Source: Sutterella sp. (GTDB lineage Bacteria > Pseudomonadota > Gammaproteobacteria > Burkholderiales > Burkholderiaceae_F). Taken from it: a stretch of DNA of 9,006 nt. How positions within the stretch are numbered: the first letter of the stretch is position 1; every line of letters starts with the position of its first letter. The notes beneath the pieces were generated by a model, which saw only the letters and a list, made by a program, of their open reading frames with translations, was not told the DNA's origin and did no database searches. Shown here piece after piece: positions 8,633 to 9,006 of this stretch. The translations under genes and the position numbers were made by a program. The stretch is from NCBI GenBank assembly GCA_020025965.1, contig JAHHRG010000069.1:1-9006 (forward strand). Direction: 5' to 3'.

Positions 8633-8662
8633 ATTTTAGACGAAACATTGTCTGTCTGTAAG
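8633..8662 (-). promoter_or_regulatory. Candidate lptF promoter
   Basis: On the minus strand TAAAAT (8638-8633, five of six to TATAAT) lies 18 bases after CTTACA (8662-8657, four of six to TTGACA). Transcription would start about 120 bases before the lptF ATG. Such matches are common by chance in AT-rich DNA. Confidence 0.3.
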
Positions 8663-8678
8663 AGCAAGAACGTGCTCT
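8661..8678. repeat. Inverted repeat next to the candidate lptF promoter
   Basis: AGAGCA (8661-8666) and TGCTCT (8673-8678) form a perfect 6-bp inverted repeat with a 6-base spacer, touching the outer edge of the candidate -35. The form suits a dimeric regulator site, but it is not one I recognise. Confidence 0.3.
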
Positions 8679-8718
8679 AAAGTGTGAAGAATTCGTATCG
8701 CTCTTTATCTGCAGATTT

Positions 8719-8729
8719 AGAGTTCTGTC
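8719..8729 (+). repeat. 11-bp direct repeat, left copy
   Basis: AGAGTTCTGTC occurs here, ending 9 bases before the first DnaA box, and again at 8882-8892. The two copies bracket the DnaA-box cluster in the same orientation. Confidence 0.6.
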
Positions 8730-8795
8730 AATAGGGAGTTTTCCACACTGTTGAGAAGTGCTGTGGATAACCAATACAAAAATGCATTGATCATT

Positions 8796-8828
8796 CTTTA
8801 ATCTCCCTCTCTTAGAGGGAATTTAAAG
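8796..8828. repeat. 33-bp palindrome in the AT-rich core
   Basis: TCCCTCT (8804-8810) and AGAGGGA (8814-8820) form a perfect 7-bp stem with a 3-base CTT loop. After a 2+2 internal mismatch, CTTTAA (8796-8801) pairs with TTAAAG (8823-8828). There is no T run behind it on either strand, so it does not look like a terminator. It lies between the two groups of DnaA boxes. Confidence 0.6.
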
Positions 8829-8881
8829 ATAAAGCATAACGATTAACAACTCTGGAGTTTTGTGGAAAACTATTTTCCAGA

Positions 8882-8892
8882 AGAGTTCTGTC
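8882..8892 (+). repeat. 11-bp direct repeat, right copy
   Basis: This is the second copy of AGAGTTCTGTC, directly abutting the last DnaA box (8893-8901). See the copy at 8719-8729. Confidence 0.6.
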
Positions 8893-8961
8893 TGTGGATA
8901 ACTCTGCACTGCGGGAAAACAAAGCCCTGAGCCAGTAACCAAACACAGCCACCGGAAAAGA

Positions 8962-8995
8962 CAAAACCCCGACATCTTTCGATATCGGGGTTTTG
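8962..8995 (-). terminator. Intrinsic terminator of a gene beyond the right edge
   Basis: The arms 8962-8976 and 8981-8995 form a 15-bp stem. Read as minus-strand RNA, the loop is a stable GAAA tetraloop, the single imperfect pair is a U-G wobble, and the hairpin ends in GGGGTTTTG followed by TCTTTTCC. On the plus strand the same position is a mismatch. The terminator therefore most likely serves minus-strand transcription entering from the right edge, and shields the DnaA-box region from it. Confidence 0.75.
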
Positions 8996-8998
8996 AAA

Positions 8999-9006
8999 TG
9001 GTGAGC
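8999..9006 (-). tRNA. Possible 3' end of a tRNA gene (edge fragment)
   Basis: The last 8 bases read GCTCACCA on the minus strand, which fits the end of an acceptor stem (GCTC), a discriminator A and an encoded CCA. The terminator hairpin starts only 3 bases later, as with tRNA-Glu at the left side. No stop codon occurs on the minus strand between the edge and the hairpin, which argues against the end of a protein gene. Eight bases are too few for identification. Confidence 0.3.

Larger units (their letters stand above)
8719..8901. other. DnaA-box cluster, candidate replication origin (oriC-like)
   Basis: Four matches to the DnaA-box consensus TTWTNCACA fall within 163 bp: TTTTCCACA at 8739-8747 (plus), TTATCCACA at 8770-8762 (minus), TTTTCCACA at 8869-8861 (minus) and TTATCCACA at 8901-8893 (minus). 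Weaker one-mismatch sites lie at 8873-8881 (plus) and 8691-8683 (minus). Between the box pairs is an 80-bp segment (8771-8850) of about 31% GC by hand count, which could serve as an unwinding element. It contains a GATC-led 13-mer (8789-8801) with partial resemblance to the E. coli oriC 13-mers, and a near-match to an IHF site on the minus strand around 8780-8792. The combination is typical of bacterial oriC. A DnaA titration or reactivation locus (datA or DARS type), or a DnaA-controlled promoter, are alternatives. The dnaA gene is not in this window. Confidence 0.65.
8506..9006. other. 500-bp stretch without a protein gene, upstream of lptF
   Basis: No convincing coding sequence is present on either strand. 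Reading from lptF outward, it holds a leader of about 120 bases, a weak promoter candidate, an inverted repeat (8661-8678), the DnaA-box cluster (8739-8901), a terminator hairpin (8962-8995) and a possible tRNA 3' end (8999-9006). Confidence 0.7.

Noticed and set aside
8804..8820. The palindrome as a terminator for a transcript from either side
   Set aside because: No T run follows on either strand, and there is no gene within 300 bases whose end it would serve.
8998..9006. Start of a plus-strand gene at the ATG at 8998
   Set aside because: It lies directly after a terminator hairpin with no ribosome site. The minus-strand tRNA reading explains the edge and the hairpin better.

Overview
This roughly 9 kb stretch is chromosomal DNA of a Gram-negative bacterium. 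It carries genes for LPS export (lptF, lptG), tRNA genes with encoded CCA ends, and consensus E. coli-type DnaA boxes. A double-length UvrA, moderate GC and the overall gene style suggest a betaproteobacterium of the Burkholderiales, perhaps Sutterellaceae-like. That placement is inference from gene content, not a database match.

Layout from left to right. Positions 1-340 hold a minus-strand tRNA cluster: tRNA-Ala(GGC), tRNA-Glu(TTC), a terminator, then a second tRNA-Ala(GGC) cut by the left edge. A promoter for the cluster lies at 308-337. Positions 482-6160 hold one uninterrupted plus-strand gene for a 1,892-residue UvrA made of two complete UvrA halves in tandem, with four ABC ATPase cassettes. 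A strong two-way terminator at 6168-6199 separates it from the convergent lptF-lptG operon (8505 down to 6216, minus strand), whose products form the membrane part of the LptB2FG lipopolysaccharide extractor.

Upstream of lptF is a 500-bp stretch without protein genes (8506-9006). It contains four consensus DnaA boxes in 163 bp, an AT-rich core with a large palindrome, and an 11-bp direct repeat at each side. It looks like a replication origin or another DnaA-binding locus. At the right edge a terminator hairpin follows what may be the 3' end of another minus-strand tRNA.

The two most interesting points are the oriC-like DnaA-box cluster and the asymmetry of the fused UvrA. Its N-terminal half keeps the DNA-facing insertion domain but has a diverged UvrB-binding region. 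Its C-terminal half keeps a canonical-looking UvrB-binding region but has almost no insertion domain. No phage, IS element or CRISPR array was seen.
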